This document shows, piece by piece, positions 35,406-44,144 of a stretch of DNA of 64,000 nt. Both the position numbers and the translations under genes were made by a program. Below the pieces are notes generated by a model. It had not been told where the DNA came from and searched no databases. It saw nothing but the letters and a program-made list of their open reading frames with translations. The stretch is from positions 186,001-250,000 of the forward strand of contig JBJOFG010000014.1 of NCBI GenBank assembly GCA_046048875.1. Direction: 5' to 3'. Source of the DNA: CAIZGX01 sp046048875. GTDB lineage: Bacteria; Bacteroidota; Bacteroidia; Flavobacteriales_D; Sanyastnellaceae. Position 1 is the stretch's first letter; the number at the start of each line of letters is the position of its first letter.

Positions 35406-35920
35406 GATAGTGTTGCGTTAAATTCTTTCACTCGGTCCAGTGCAATCAAAAACCACGGTGTGAAATGCGCTGGGTTTTCGTTAATTTCAATTTGAAGTTC
35501 TTCCATTCCAACATATCTGAAGTCTTCTACCTCTTCGAGATTGAGCGTTGGTGTTGAATTCGATTCTCCGAAGAAAACGTGGTCGAATTCGTGTTCGGTC
35601 AATCCGTTTTCAAATTCAGCTTTGTACACAAAAGAGAAAATCGATTGCAGATTGCAAGACATTCCCATTTCTTCTTCCAATCTGCGGTTGGCAGCGTCTA
35701 GAACGGTTTCGTTTTCTCTTGGGTGGGAGCAGCACGTGTTTGTCCAAAGCCCTCCGCAGTGATATTTGGAAGAGGCTCTTTTTTGAAGAAGTAATTTTTT
35801 TTCTGAGTTGAAAATGAAAATTGAAAATGCGCGATGCAAGACTCCTTCAACATGGGCCTGTTGTTTTTCCATTGTTCCAATGGCGTTGTCTTGTTCATCT
35901 ACGAGGACCACAAATTCCAT
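35402..35920 (-). CDS. idi: Isopentenyl-diphosphate delta-isomerase, type I
   Basis: The 172-residue Nudix-fold enzyme has the catalytic cysteine in NTCCSHP and the Nudix-like glutamates in RRLEEEMG. It interconverts IPP and DMAPP, boosting the supply of C5 units for pigment. It fits a carotenoid operon because IspH already yields both isomers, so the isomerase only adjusts the ratio. The start overlaps the stop of the upstream unknown gene by one base. Confidence 0.93.
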   Translation of the reverse strand: MEFVVLVDEQDNAIGTMEKQQAHVEGVLHRAFSIFIFNSEKKLLLQKRASSKYHCGGLWTNTCCSHPRENETVLDAANRRLEEEMGMSCNLQSIFSFVYKAEFENGLTEHEFDHVFFGESNSTPTLNLEEVEDFRYVGMEELQIEINENPAHFTPWFLIALDRVKEFNATLS

Positions 35921-36435
35921 TACAGTTGACTGTATTTTGATTTTAGATCTGCACTTATGTTTTCACTTTGAATCATGAACTGAATCACAATTCTCCAGAA
36001 GGCTTTTGTTTTGTTTATTTTTCCAGCTGCTAAAGCTTGATAAATGTAATACGAATCTTCCGCAAGTTTATCGTGATATTGCAACATCCAAGGTGCTTTG
36101 TCTTGGACAGAATAGCGTAAAAAGCGAAGCTCTTCATTCCAATAGTCATTCGCAATGGCCTTTTCCAACAGGTCTTTACCGCGGCTGAAGTAACTGAGTT
36201 TGTCGGCCGGGTTGGAAACCAGTTCAGCATACATAGCAGTGGCTACACCGAAGTAAGCTTGTTGCGTGTTGTTTCTGTTTTGAAGATTCGCGCAGTAGTT
36301 GTAAAACTCTTGTTTAGCGGGCTCGTTTTGCGCAGCAATAAAAAGTTTCTGACATTGAATTTCTTGCGCGAAAATTTGAGCGAATGAGCACAGAAATAAA
36401 ACCAACGCAAGAAAACGTGTAACCACCAATTTCAT
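35920..36435 (-). CDS. Unknown secreted protein encoded inside the carotenoid operon
   Basis: The 171-residue product starts at ATG 36435, which gives a signal peptide (MKLVVTRFLALVLF, ending IFAQ). A longer frame from 36534 would add 33 residues within crtB and disrupt the signal. The mature helical part contains QCQKLFIAAQNEPAKQEF, QQAYFGVATAMYAEL, GKDLLEKAIANDYWNEELRF and DSYYIYQALAAG, which resemble TPR-like helices. No known family is recognised. It overlaps crtB at its start and idi at its end (TAATG each), so it is made as part of the pigment operon. Confidence 0.75.
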   Translation of the reverse strand: MKLVVTRFLALVLFLCSFAQIFAQEIQCQKLFIAAQNEPAKQEFYNYCANLQNRNNTQQAYFGVATAMYAELVSNPADKLSYFSRGKDLLEKAIANDYWNEELRFLRYSVQDKAPWMLQYHDKLAEDSYYIYQALAAGKINKTKAFWRIVIQFMIQSENISADLKSKYSQL

Positions 36436-37277
36436 TACAATAAGTTTAGATTGTGCTGTAAATAGCTTTTTGCAAGTAATGCAATCTTCTTTGGATTTGC
36501 TACGCGAATGCGTTCTTTCAAGATTCGTTCGCAAGGTAGCGCTTGAATTTTGAGGAATAATTTGTAGTAATATTTGAAAGCGATAAGCACACCGAATCTG
36601 GCTTCTTTTGGAAGTTGAAGAATGCCGATGTAAGCCAATCTAAAATCTTCTTTTATTTCCTTTTCGATTGCTTTTTTGGTAGGCTCATCGAATTGCGTCA
36701 TGTCAACATTCGGGAAATAAACGCGACCCAATGCGTTGTAATCGGCATGTAAGTCACGAAGGAAATTTATTTTTTGAAATGCTGCACCCAACTTCATAGC
36801 TGAAGGTTTTAACTTTTCATATTCTGCCTGATTTCCATTAACAAATACGTGCAAGCACATGAGTCCAACCACTTCAGCGGAACCAAGAATGTATGTTTCG
36901 TAAGAATCGCGGTCGTGTTCCATTTGATGAAGATCCATTTCCATGCTCTTCAAGAAAGTATCTACAAGCTCCCATTCAATGTTGTACTTGTGGTAGGTAT
37001 GCTGAAAAGCATTTAAGATTGGGTTGAGCGAAATACGCTCCTCAATAGCAAGAACGGTATCTTTTCGGAAGCGTGCCATGAGTTCGTGCTTTTCATAGTC
37101 ATGAAAGGTATCTACGATTTCATCTGCGAATCTTACGAATCCATAAATCGCATAAATAGGGTTGCGAATTTCTTTGCCTAAGGTTCGGATTCCAAGGCTA
37201 AAACTCGTGCTGTACGCCTGAGTAGTTAATCTACTGCACTCGTAAGAAACGTTGTCGAAGAGTGGTTTTCCTGTCAT
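36435..37277 (-). CDS. crtB: Phytoene synthase
   Basis: The 280-residue squalene/phytoene synthase-fold enzyme condenses two GGPP to phytoene. The first Asp-rich site is seen in GFVRFADEIVDTFHDY and the second in NFLRDLHADYNALGRVYFP. TTQAYSTSFSLGI matches the N-terminal conserved segment. No GGPP synthase is present in the window. It follows crtI after four bases and overlaps the next gene. Confidence 0.94.
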   Translation of the reverse strand: MTGKPLFDNVSYECSRLTTQAYSTSFSLGIRTLGKEIRNPIYAIYGFVRFADEIVDTFHDYEKHELMARFRKDTVLAIEERISLNPILNAFQHTYHKYNIEWELVDTFLKSMEMDLHQMEHDRDSYETYILGSAEVVGLMCLHVFVNGNQAEYEKLKPSAMKLGAAFQKINFLRDLHADYNALGRVYFPNVDMTQFDEPTKKAIEKEIKEDFRLAYIGILQLPKEARFGVLIAFKYYYKLFLKIQALPCERILKERIRVANPKKIALLAKSYLQHNLNLL

Positions 37278-37281
37278 GATG

Positions 37282-38757
37282 TTATGATTGAAAAAGAAGT
37301 TTGTTCATGGTTTCGGCGGCAAGCTGTCCACTGATGATGCTCGGTGGCATTCCAGGCCCGGGAACAGTGAGTTGACCGGCATAAAACAGATTGTTTAATT
37401 TTTTACTTCGCATGGAAGGTTTCAAAATAGCTGTTTGCTTCAGGGTGTTGGCAAGTCCATAGGCATTGCCTTTGAAGCTGTTGTATTCCGAAATAAATTC
37501 TTCATGTGCGAAGCTTCGCTTATACACAATGTGCTCACGGATAGATTCTCCCGTTCTTTTTTCAAGTCGGTCCAACATGTTGTGAAGGTACTTTTCGCGT
37601 AGTGCTTCATCACTGGTCAAATCAGGAGCTACAGGAACCAACAAAAAGATGTTTTCACAATTTTTAGGTGCTACAGTTTCGTCTGTTTTTGAGGGAACAC
37701 AGGCATAAAACAAGGGCTGAGATGGCCATTGTGGGTTATCGTAAATCTCTATAGCGTGCTGATCGAAAGGCTCATCGAAAAACAAATTGTGGTGAAGTAA
37801 ATTATTCACGCGTTTGTTTATTCCGAGATAGAAAAGCAAAGATGAAGGCGACATGGTTCTTGAATTCCAGTATTCTTCTGAATGAGATCGATCTTTGGGT
37901 GCAAGCATTTTTGTTTCCACGTGGTGGTAATCTGCACCTGCTATGACAGCATCAATTTCAAAATTTCCGGAAGAAGTAATGATTCGTTTAGCCTTCCCGT
38001 CTAATGATTCAATTTGAAAAACGGTATTGTTGAAATGAAAAGTAACGCCAAGTTTTTGAGCCACCCTAGCCATTGCTTTCGGAATTTCACCCATGCCATT
38101 TTTCGGATACCATGTTCCTAACTCTAAATCGGCATAGTTCATTAGGCTATACAGAGCCGGTGTTTTCTCTGGCTTAGCACCCAAGAAAAGCACAGGGAAT
38201 TCAAGTAACTGAATGATTTCAGGATGCTTGAAATATTTGCGAATGTGAGCGGAAATAGAATTGAAGAGATGAATGCGCACTGCGGCTTTCAAGATTTTCA
38301 AATCGAGAAATTCAGTAATAGAAAGCGATGGCTTCCAGACGAATTCTCCCATTCCTGTATCGTACTTGTATTTTGCTTCGGCAAGGAACTTTTTCAAGTT
38401 CTCTTTGCTTCCAGGTTCTATTGCTTCTAGCTTCTCTCCCAGTTCTTCGGCAGAAGCTGGAACATCTAAGATTTTGTTTGAGAAGTAAACGCGGTAGGAA
38501 GGGTCTAATCTTTCCAAAGAATAATAGTCGCTTCTATTTTCGCCGTACTGTTGAAAGAATTGGTCAAAAACCTCAGGCATCCAATACCAACTTGGGCCCA
38601 TATCGAAAACAAACCCATCTTTTTCAAACACTCTACATCTCCCACCAGGCGTTGCGTGCTGCTCAAAAACATGCGTTTCGAAGCCCAATTGGGCCAATCG
38701 ACAAGCGGCGGATAATCCAGCAAAACCAGCACCTATGACAGCAACGCGTTTTTTCAT
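37282..38757 (-). CDS. crtI: Phytoene desaturase
   Basis: The 491-residue FAD enzyme has a dinucleotide-binding N-terminus (VAVIGAGFAGLSAACRLAQLG), then GGRCRVFEKDGFVFDMGPSWY and the C-terminal FAD-binding LFYAGQLTVPGPGMPPSIISG. This is the CrtI type that dehydrogenates phytoene to lycopene. It is the first gene of the operon crtI-crtB-unknown-idi-crtZ-crtYcd, and its promoter should lie in the 81-base gap before it. Confidence 0.95.
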   Translation of the reverse strand: MKKRVAVIGAGFAGLSAACRLAQLGFETHVFEQHATPGGRCRVFEKDGFVFDMGPSWYWMPEVFDQFFQQYGENRSDYYSLERLDPSYRVYFSNKILDVPASAEELGEKLEAIEPGSKENLKKFLAEAKYKYDTGMGEFVWKPSLSITEFLDLKILKAAVRIHLFNSISAHIRKYFKHPEIIQLLEFPVLFLGAKPEKTPALYSLMNYADLELGTWYPKNGMGEIPKAMARVAQKLGVTFHFNNTVFQIESLDGKAKRIITSSGNFEIDAVIAGADYHHVETKMLAPKDRSHSEEYWNSRTMSPSSLLFYLGINKRVNNLLHHNLFFDEPFDQHAIEIYDNPQWPSQPLFYACVPSKTDETVAPKNCENIFLLVPVAPDLTSDEALREKYLHNMLDRLEKRTGESIREHIVYKRSFAHEEFISEYNSFKGNAYGLANTLKQTAILKPSMRSKKLNNLFYAGQLTVPGPGMPPSIISGQLAAETMNKLLFQS

Positions 38758-38838
38758 AACAGATAAAACACTTCTGTGTGCTTTTTGTTCTCGACTACCA
38801 GGAAATAGGATAGCCGTCAGTGAAGATAGGCCTAAAAA

Positions 38839-39804
38839 CTAGCGCACCCTAATTTTCTGACCGATTTTTAAATTGCTTGAGGGCTTGATTCGGTTCAGTT
38901 TGCAAAGTTTAGAGACGGTTGTTCTGTTTTTTGCAGCGATCGAGGAGAGTGTGTCTCCTCGCTTAACGGTGTGGTACTTACTTCCCGATGAGCCTTTGGA
39001 ATTGTTATTTGCTGAGGGCGCAGTTGGTGATGTGGTTGGTGCGTTCAGTTTCTTTTTCGTCAGCTCAAATGAGGGAGATTTCAAAGCCTTTTGATTGGGA
39101 GTAATCATGTACGCGGGGTCAAAAGGATTGCCTAAGTAGCGCGTTTCAAAGTGAAGGTGTGCACCGTAAGAACGCCCTGTATTCCCCCCTAATCCGAGCA
39201 TGTTTCCAGCTTGAACATATTGCCCTGGGACAACCATTCGAGCCGACATATGTGCATACAAGGTTTCCAACCCGTTCGGGTGACGAACCACCACTACGTT
39301 GCCGTAAGTATCACTGTATTGCGAAATGCGAACAAGGCCTTCGAACATGCTGTATACTGGGTCGCCTGTGTCCAAATCTAAATCTAGTCCTGCGTGTAAA
39401 CGGCCCCATCGAGGACCGAACGGAGAAGTTTGTCTACCAATATCCGTTGGGAAAGCGAAGTCACACGAGTCAATGATTAATTGAAAAACTAAGGACGAAT
39501 CGTTTGGAAAAACGACGGTTTTTTTCTTGTGCCAAATGTTTTGCGTATCCCAACTTTGGTAGTTCGCGTAGCTCGGGATCATTGACAGGGAATCTGCTCG
39601 ACCTTTTAAATCAAGGTTAATATTTGGAAGATTCGGCGAGGGGTAGAGTGTAACTTTTTTCGATTTGATGTAATCCGCAGCATTGGACCAAGACAATGTA
39701 TCGGCCATTAACTCCAAAGCAGATTCAATCGCCCCTGCGGGCTGGGCGTAGGAGAATGTGCTTAACAGCACTGCGAATAAGAAAAGTGAAAATCTCCTAA
39801 ACAT
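38839..39804 (-). CDS. M23 metallopeptidase with C-terminal LysM domain
   Basis: The 321-residue protein has a signal peptide (about 1-20, ending TFSYA). A lysostaphin-type M23 domain (about 115-235) has all zinc-site segments: RLHAGLDLDLDTG (HxxxD) and HLHFET (HxH), with AHMSARMVVPGQ between. A LysM module at the end (about 275-321: YHTVKRGDTLSSIAAKN) binds peptidoglycan. It is likely a cell-wall hydrolase or an amidase-activating protein in the periplasm. Confidence 0.95.
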   Translation of the reverse strand: MFRRFSLFLFAVLLSTFSYAQPAGAIESALELMADTLSWSNAADYIKSKKVTLYPSPNLPNINLDLKGRADSLSMIPSYANYQSWDTQNIWHKKKTVVFPNDSSLVFQLIIDSCDFAFPTDIGRQTSPFGPRWGRLHAGLDLDLDTGDPVYSMFEGLVRISQYSDTYGNVVVVRHPNGLETLYAHMSARMVVPGQYVQAGNMLGLGGNTGRSYGAHLHFETRYLGNPFDPAYMITPNQKALKSPSFELTKKKLNAPTTSPTAPSANNNSKGSSGSKYHTVKRGDTLSSIAAKNRTTVSKLCKLNRIKPSSNLKIGQKIRVR

Positions 39805-39868
39805 CTTTTGCGAAAATAAGGATTAATTTCTTAACTCGATTTCACCATAAATTTCGGAGATTTGCAAA

Positions 39869-40573
39869 ATGTATAAAGTTGATTTACTTGTTATTTCCGC
39901 TCATCCTGATGACGCAGAGATCAGCGCTGCAGGAACCATTATCAAATCCGTTCAGCAGGGAAAGAAAATTGCATTGGTTGATTTGACTCAAGGTGAGAGA
40001 GGAACACGAGGAAGCGCCGAGTTAAGAATGAAGGAAGCTGAGAAAGCTTCTGAAATTATGGGTATCCATTACAGGGAGAATCTCCAGTTGGCAGATTGTT
40101 TCTTTACCGATACTCCAGAGAATAAAATGCGCGTCATGGACGCTATTCGTAAATACCAACCTGAAGTTGTTTTCACGAATTCACTTCGCGACAGACATCC
40201 TGATCATGCTCGTTCTGCTAAGTTGGTGGCCGACTGTTGCTTCTATGCAGGTCTTCCAAAGATTGAAACAACTCATGCCGCTTGGCGTCCTCGTGCAGTG
40301 TATCACTTCAATCAAGATTATTATAACACACCTGATTTTGTCATTGACATCACGGCGCAAATGGATCAAAAGATTGAGGCCTTGAAAGCATTTTCAAGTC
40401 AGTTTTATGATCCGAATTCACAAGAACCGAAAACTCCTATTTCGGGAGAGGAATTCTTCGATTTCATTAAAGGAAGAGCTATGGATTTCGGTCGTTTCGC
40501 AGGATATAAATATGCAGAGGCATTTGTTTCTTCGCGTCCAATTGGGATGCGTGATGTCTTCAATTTAGATTGA
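39869..40573 (+). CDS. bshB1: Bacillithiol biosynthesis deacetylase BshB1
   Basis: The 234-residue LmbE/PIG-L deacetylase removes the acetyl group from GlcNAc-malate in bacillithiol synthesis. The zinc-site motif is ISAHPDDAEISAAGT, with TQGERGTRGSAELR and DRHPDHARSAKLV for the catalytic and metal residues. BshB1 is distinguished from BshB2 by its length and by the HFNQDYYNTPDFVIDIT segment. Bacillithiol as the low-molecular thiol is known in Bacteroidota. The 3' end overlaps the convergent flippase gene by nine bases. Confidence 0.93.
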   Translation: MYKVDLLVISAHPDDAEISAAGTIIKSVQQGKKIALVDLTQGERGTRGSAELRMKEAEKASEIMGIHYRENLQLADCFFTDTPENKMRVMDAIRKYQPEVVFTNSLRDRHPDHARSAKLVADCCFYAGLPKIETTHAAWRPRAVYHFNQDYYNTPDFVIDITAQMDQKIEALKAFSSQFYDPNSQEPKTPISGEEFFDFIKGRAMDFGRFAGYKYAEAFVSSRPIGMRDVFNLD

Positions 40574-41761
40574 CAACTCCTTTTTCTTCAACCTGAAAAA
40601 AAGAATGGTCTGAACCATGCTCTGCGTTATGAATGCCGCAGAGGCCGCCATGCATGCACCGTTCAAGTGATCTGTTGTAATAAGCAACGAAGAGCATAAA
40701 ATTGCTACTGCAAATCCAACAACAGCTGAGTAGAAGTTGTATTGATGCAATCCTCTGCCGGAGAACAAATGCGCGAAAGAAACTGTAATAGTATTCGCGA
40801 CAATTCCAGGAATTAAAAAAAAGAATCCTTCTTTGAGAAAAGAAATGTCGTAATCAATAAAAGGCATTAACCAACTGTTAGGAACAGCCAAGAAACAAAG
40901 CGTTCCGAATGCGGTTGTTGAGACACCAAGTATTAAATAACGCTTGGTAAGAGCAAGGTGCTGATTGAAATCAGAGCCTTGAGCAACGCGCGATGCAAGT
41001 ATAGAAGACAAACTTTTTACAACAGACCAAAGTGCTTCAGCTATGTACATGAGAATGGAAAATACACCCGTGAATATCTTGCCCTCAGGTCCAGAATTTT
41101 CGAGGAAATACAAATAGGAGCGCTGATTTCCTAGATGGAATATATTACCCAATTGCGCATACCCGCCAAGTTTTGCCGTTTGGCTTAAATCATCTTTTGA
41201 AAGTTGAAATCGCATGTTTTTCCATGCTGAAGGGGTAAGGTAAAATCCAACCCCTGCAGTTATGACAAACGAAAAAAATTGTCCGGAGATAAATGCAAGT
41301 ATTCCCCAATCTGATATTGCGTAGAACAAACCGACAAAGGCGAGTGATGATATGGATTGTGTGAAGAGCAGAATTTGATAGGATTCAATTTTCTCTTTTC
41401 CCAAAAGAATCATTTGTTGCAATACAAATAACGATTGAAGTATGCCGAGAAGAAGCGTGAATCCTATGAACGGTGCATTCAACAGAAATAGTATTACAGA
41501 AGTCGCGAGTGCACTAATGCCTATCCAGAGCAATGAAGGAAGTGCAATTTTATGTTCTCCTATTCTTGGAATAAGATAAATTAAAGCACCACCACCAATG
41601 AATTGACTGAGAGTAGCTAAAATGAGAATTCCGAAATTGATAAGTGCAATTGTCCCTTGTCCTTCGACGTGAACAAAATGCAAATTCATGAGCACCAGTA
41701 GTAAGGCCGAAATGAGTCCGAAGGCGCGGTTCAGTATGGAAAGAATTTCTACGCGCTTCAT
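40565..41761 (-). CDS. Lipopolysaccharide/exopolysaccharide flippase-like membrane protein
   Basis: The 398-residue product has about twelve membrane spans and the pattern of the Wzx/MOP superfamily: an N-terminal helix with ILNRAFGLISALLLVL, then GGGALIYLIPRIG, then spans separated by short loops. No catalytic residues are expected. It lies downstream of a family 4 glycosyltransferase with a four-base overlap, so both should act on the same surface polysaccharide. Confidence 0.8.
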   Translation of the reverse strand: MKRVEILSILNRAFGLISALLLVLMNLHFVHVEGQGTIALINFGILILATLSQFIGGGALIYLIPRIGEHKIALPSLLWIGISALATSVILFLLNAPFIGFTLLLGILQSLFVLQQMILLGKEKIESYQILLFTQSISSLAFVGLFYAISDWGILAFISGQFFSFVITAGVGFYLTPSAWKNMRFQLSKDDLSQTAKLGGYAQLGNIFHLGNQRSYLYFLENSGPEGKIFTGVFSILMYIAEALWSVVKSLSSILASRVAQGSDFNQHLALTKRYLILGVSTTAFGTLCFLAVPNSWLMPFIDYDISFLKEGFFFLIPGIVANTITVSFAHLFSGRGLHQYNFYSAVVGFAVAILCSSLLITTDHLNGACMAASAAFITQSMVQTILFFRLKKKELSI

Positions 41762-42894
41762 GATTTTAGTACTTTTTCGTAAGCCGAAATAAATTTACTT
41801 CCAACAGCATCAAATGAAAAATGATTGTTGGCGTAGGTGGAAATCTCAGCGCGATTTACATCATGCATTTCGCTGTGTGAAGATTGCAAGGCCTCAAGCA
41901 ATTGATCTTCGTTCTTTGCTTCAATCAATTTGTTCCAAGTGCAAAAAAGCATGTGCTCAGCCACACCTCCCACATTTGTAGCAATCACATTCATGCCGCT
42001 AGACATGGCTTCAATCATGACAAGTGGAAGATTTTCGTAATTGCTGAACAAAACAAAGGTGTGTGCAAGATTCATTTTTTGAGCGACCTCGATTTGATTC
42101 AATGTGCCGAAAAAGTTGATGCTGTTCTCTCGAATATTGAGTTCTTGACTTCTTTTTTTCCAATGTTGAATATCACCGTCGCCGCCAAGTTCGAGAACAA
42201 CATCATCCGTTGCATCGGAGAATATTTTCCAAACTTTAAGAATTCCTTCAATGTTTTTATGACTGTTATCTAAGTGTGAAATGTGAAGGAATGTATGCTT
42301 TTCGTTTTTCTGTTCATTCTTGAAATATGTTGTGTTCACAACATTGGGAATAACAACGGAGGGCTTGTTGAATCCTAAAGTGCGCATTGCTTTTTCAAGT
42401 TGAAGTGTAACAGGAAGGAGCATTTGCGACTTATTGGCAATGTAGCGCATGTAACTTTTAATATGAGTTGGAAGTGGACCGCGCTCATGCGGGTGATAGC
42501 CGGTCCAGTTGTCTGAAATGACAAAAGGGGTTTTCCATTTTCGTTGAATGTAAAGGGCTTGCCAACCTTCTGGCCACAACATGTTCAACTGAATAATATC
42601 TGGATTATTTGTATTAAAGTTAATGTGCGCGATTCCCTTTTTTAAGGCTTGAATTCTATTTCTAAATAAGAAGCCATTTGTCTTGTAATAAACACGCACA
42701 ACACGCACGTTTTCTTCGTTTGAGTCTTCGATTGTCAATGAATCAACTTCTTCGTTTTTCGAGAGGTAGAGAACAGTAACTTTAGCGAAAAGGGCAACAG
42801 CTTCGGCATGGCGTTGCACGAAATTTCCAAGGGTAGGGTGGGTTTTGCTCGGAAACCAACTGCTTAGAAAAAGGACATGAAGCTGTTTTTTCAC
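41758..42894 (-). CDS. Glycosyltransferase family 4 protein
   Basis: The 378-residue GT-B enzyme has FLSSWFPSKTHPTLGNFVQRH at the N-terminus, GDGDIQHW in the second Rossmann domain, and the EX7E retaining motif in SNYENLPLVMIEAMSSG. I start it at a GTG (42894), giving MKKQLHVLFL; the TTG at 42915 would add seven residues. The transfer reaction is unknown. The flippase gene overlaps it by four bases. A tRNA gene lies upstream on the opposite strand. Confidence 0.86.
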   Translation of the reverse strand: MKKQLHVLFLSSWFPSKTHPTLGNFVQRHAEAVALFAKVTVLYLSKNEEVDSLTIEDSNEENVRVVRVYYKTNGFLFRNRIQALKKGIAHINFNTNNPDIIQLNMLWPEGWQALYIQRKWKTPFVISDNWTGYHPHERGPLPTHIKSYMRYIANKSQMLLPVTLQLEKAMRTLGFNKPSVVIPNVVNTTYFKNEQKNEKHTFLHISHLDNSHKNIEGILKVWKIFSDATDDVVLELGGDGDIQHWKKRSQELNIRENSINFFGTLNQIEVAQKMNLAHTFVLFSNYENLPLVMIEAMSSGMNVIATNVGGVAEHMLFCTWNKLIEAKNEDQLLEALQSSHSEMHDVNRAEISTYANNHFSFDAVGSKFISAYEKVLKS

Positions 42895-42932
42895 TGCTGC
42901 AAGATACAAATTCAAAAAAATACTCAGGTGTA

Positions 42933-42965
42933 TTTGTTCAAATAGAAGTTATGTGTTTATCTTTG
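42933..42965 (+). promoter_or_regulatory. Promoter of tRNA-His
   Basis: TTTG (42933-42936) and TATCTTTG (42958-42965) are separated by 21 bases, an excellent match to the Bacteroidota -33/-7 arrangement. The tRNA begins 13 bases after the -7 element. Confidence 0.7.
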
Positions 42966-42978
42966 CGCCCTCTTAGAC

Positions 42979-43056
42979 GGTGGTTTTAGCTCAGTTGGTT
43001 AGAGCATCAGTTTGTGGTTCTGAGGGTCGTGGGTTCGAATCCCATAAGCCACCCCA
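42979..43056 (+). tRNA. tRNA-His (anticodon GTG)
   Basis: The gene has a full cloverleaf. The GGTGGTT/AGCCACC acceptor stem has the extra 5' G opposite C73, as in histidine tRNAs. A D-arm with AGCTCAGTTGGTTAGAGC and an anticodon loop TTGTGGT are present, and the T-arm is GTGGGTTCGAATCCCAT. The 3' CCA is encoded. A terminator follows ten bases later. Confidence 0.97.
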
Positions 43057-43065
43057 CTAGAAAAG

Positions 43066-43092
43066 AAAAGGTCGACATTGTCGACCTTTTTT
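43066..43092. terminator. Bidirectional terminator after tRNA-His and trxB
   Basis: A perfect stem AAAAGGTCGAC/GTCGACCTTTT with an ATT loop is followed by T-runs on both strands. It ends the tRNA transcript on the plus strand and the trxB transcript on the minus strand. Confidence 0.9.
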
Positions 43093-43118
43093 ATTGAATG
43101 CAAATTTTAGTTTGAATT

Positions 43119-44069
43119 TTAGTGAATTCCTTTCGAAGCTAAATAACGTTCAGCATCTAGGGCAGCCATACATCCTGTTCCTGCTGCAGTTACAGCCTGA
43201 CGGTAATTTTTGTCTGCTGCATCACCCGCCACAAATACCCCTTCAACATTGGTTTTGGAAGAACCAGGTGTGTTTAAGATGTATCCTGTTTCATCTGTGT
43301 TGATGAATTCTTTGAATACGCCCGTATTCGGATTGTGTCCAATAGCTACGAAGAAACCTGTAATATCAACGGTGCGACTTTCGCCTGTTGCAGAGTTTTT
43401 GAAAATTGCTCCTTCTACACCGTCTTTACCTAGAATATCTTCTGTGGTTGAGTTCCAAAGGATTTCAATGTTTGGTGTCTCAAGAACACGATTTTGCATC
43501 GCACGAGAGGCGCGCATTTTATCGCTTCTAACGATCATATATACTTTCTTGCAAAGCTTAGCCAAGTAGGTTGCCTCTTCCGCTGCAGTATCACCAGCAC
43601 CAACAATAGCAACATCTTGATTGCGGTAGAAAAATCCATCGCATACAGCGCAAGCACTTACTCCGCCTCCAAGGTTACGAAGACGAATTTCGTTTTCTAG
43701 TCCCAACCATTTAGCAGAAGCACCTGTCGCAATGATCACGGCGTCTGCCGAGATTACATGCTTTCCGTTGTCAATTTCAACATAGTGTACACTTCCAGAA
43801 AAATCGACTTTCGTTACCCATCCCGTGCGAATGTCAGTTCCGAAGCGCTTCGCTTGGTTTTCCATATCGGCCATCATCTCAGGACCACGAACTCCTGAAG
43901 GATATCCAGGAAAGTTATCTACTTCAGTGGTATCCATTAATTGTCCACCCGGTTGTTGACCTTGGTATATCACTGGTTTCATGTCTGCACGGGCAGCATA
44001 GATAGCTGCAGTGTATCCAGCAGGACCGCTTCCGATAATGAGACATTTAATGTGTTCGTTCGCTTCCAT
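43119..44069 (-). CDS. trxB: Thioredoxin-disulfide reductase
   Basis: The 316-residue FAD/NADPH enzyme reduces thioredoxin. It has an N-terminal FAD site (IIGSGPAGYTAAIYAARA), the redox pair CAVC in SACAVCDGFFYR, an NADPH site (IVGAGDTAAEEATYLAK) and the C-terminal GVFVAGDAADKNYRQAVTAAGTG. It has its own TATATTTG promoter and a terminator. Confidence 0.97.
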   Translation of the reverse strand: MEANEHIKCLIIGSGPAGYTAAIYAARADMKPVIYQGQQPGGQLMDTTEVDNFPGYPSGVRGPEMMADMENQAKRFGTDIRTGWVTKVDFSGSVHYVEIDNGKHVISADAVIIATGASAKWLGLENEIRLRNLGGGVSACAVCDGFFYRNQDVAIVGAGDTAAEEATYLAKLCKKVYMIVRSDKMRASRAMQNRVLETPNIEILWNSTTEDILGKDGVEGAIFKNSATGESRTVDITGFFVAIGHNPNTGVFKEFINTDETGYILNTPGSSKTNVEGVFVAGDAADKNYRQAVTAAGTGCMAALDAERYLASKGIH

Positions 44070-44096
44070 ATGTAATTATGTTTTTTTTTGAGTGAA

Positions 44097-44104
44097 CAAA
44101 TATA
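44097..44104 (-). promoter_or_regulatory. -7 promoter element of trxB
   Basis: TATATTTG on the minus strand fits TAnnTTTG exactly and lies 27 bases before the trxB start. Confidence 0.5.
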
Positions 44105-44144
44105 GTATGAGTGAAGTTTGACAATGTGTGATTTTACGCACAGG

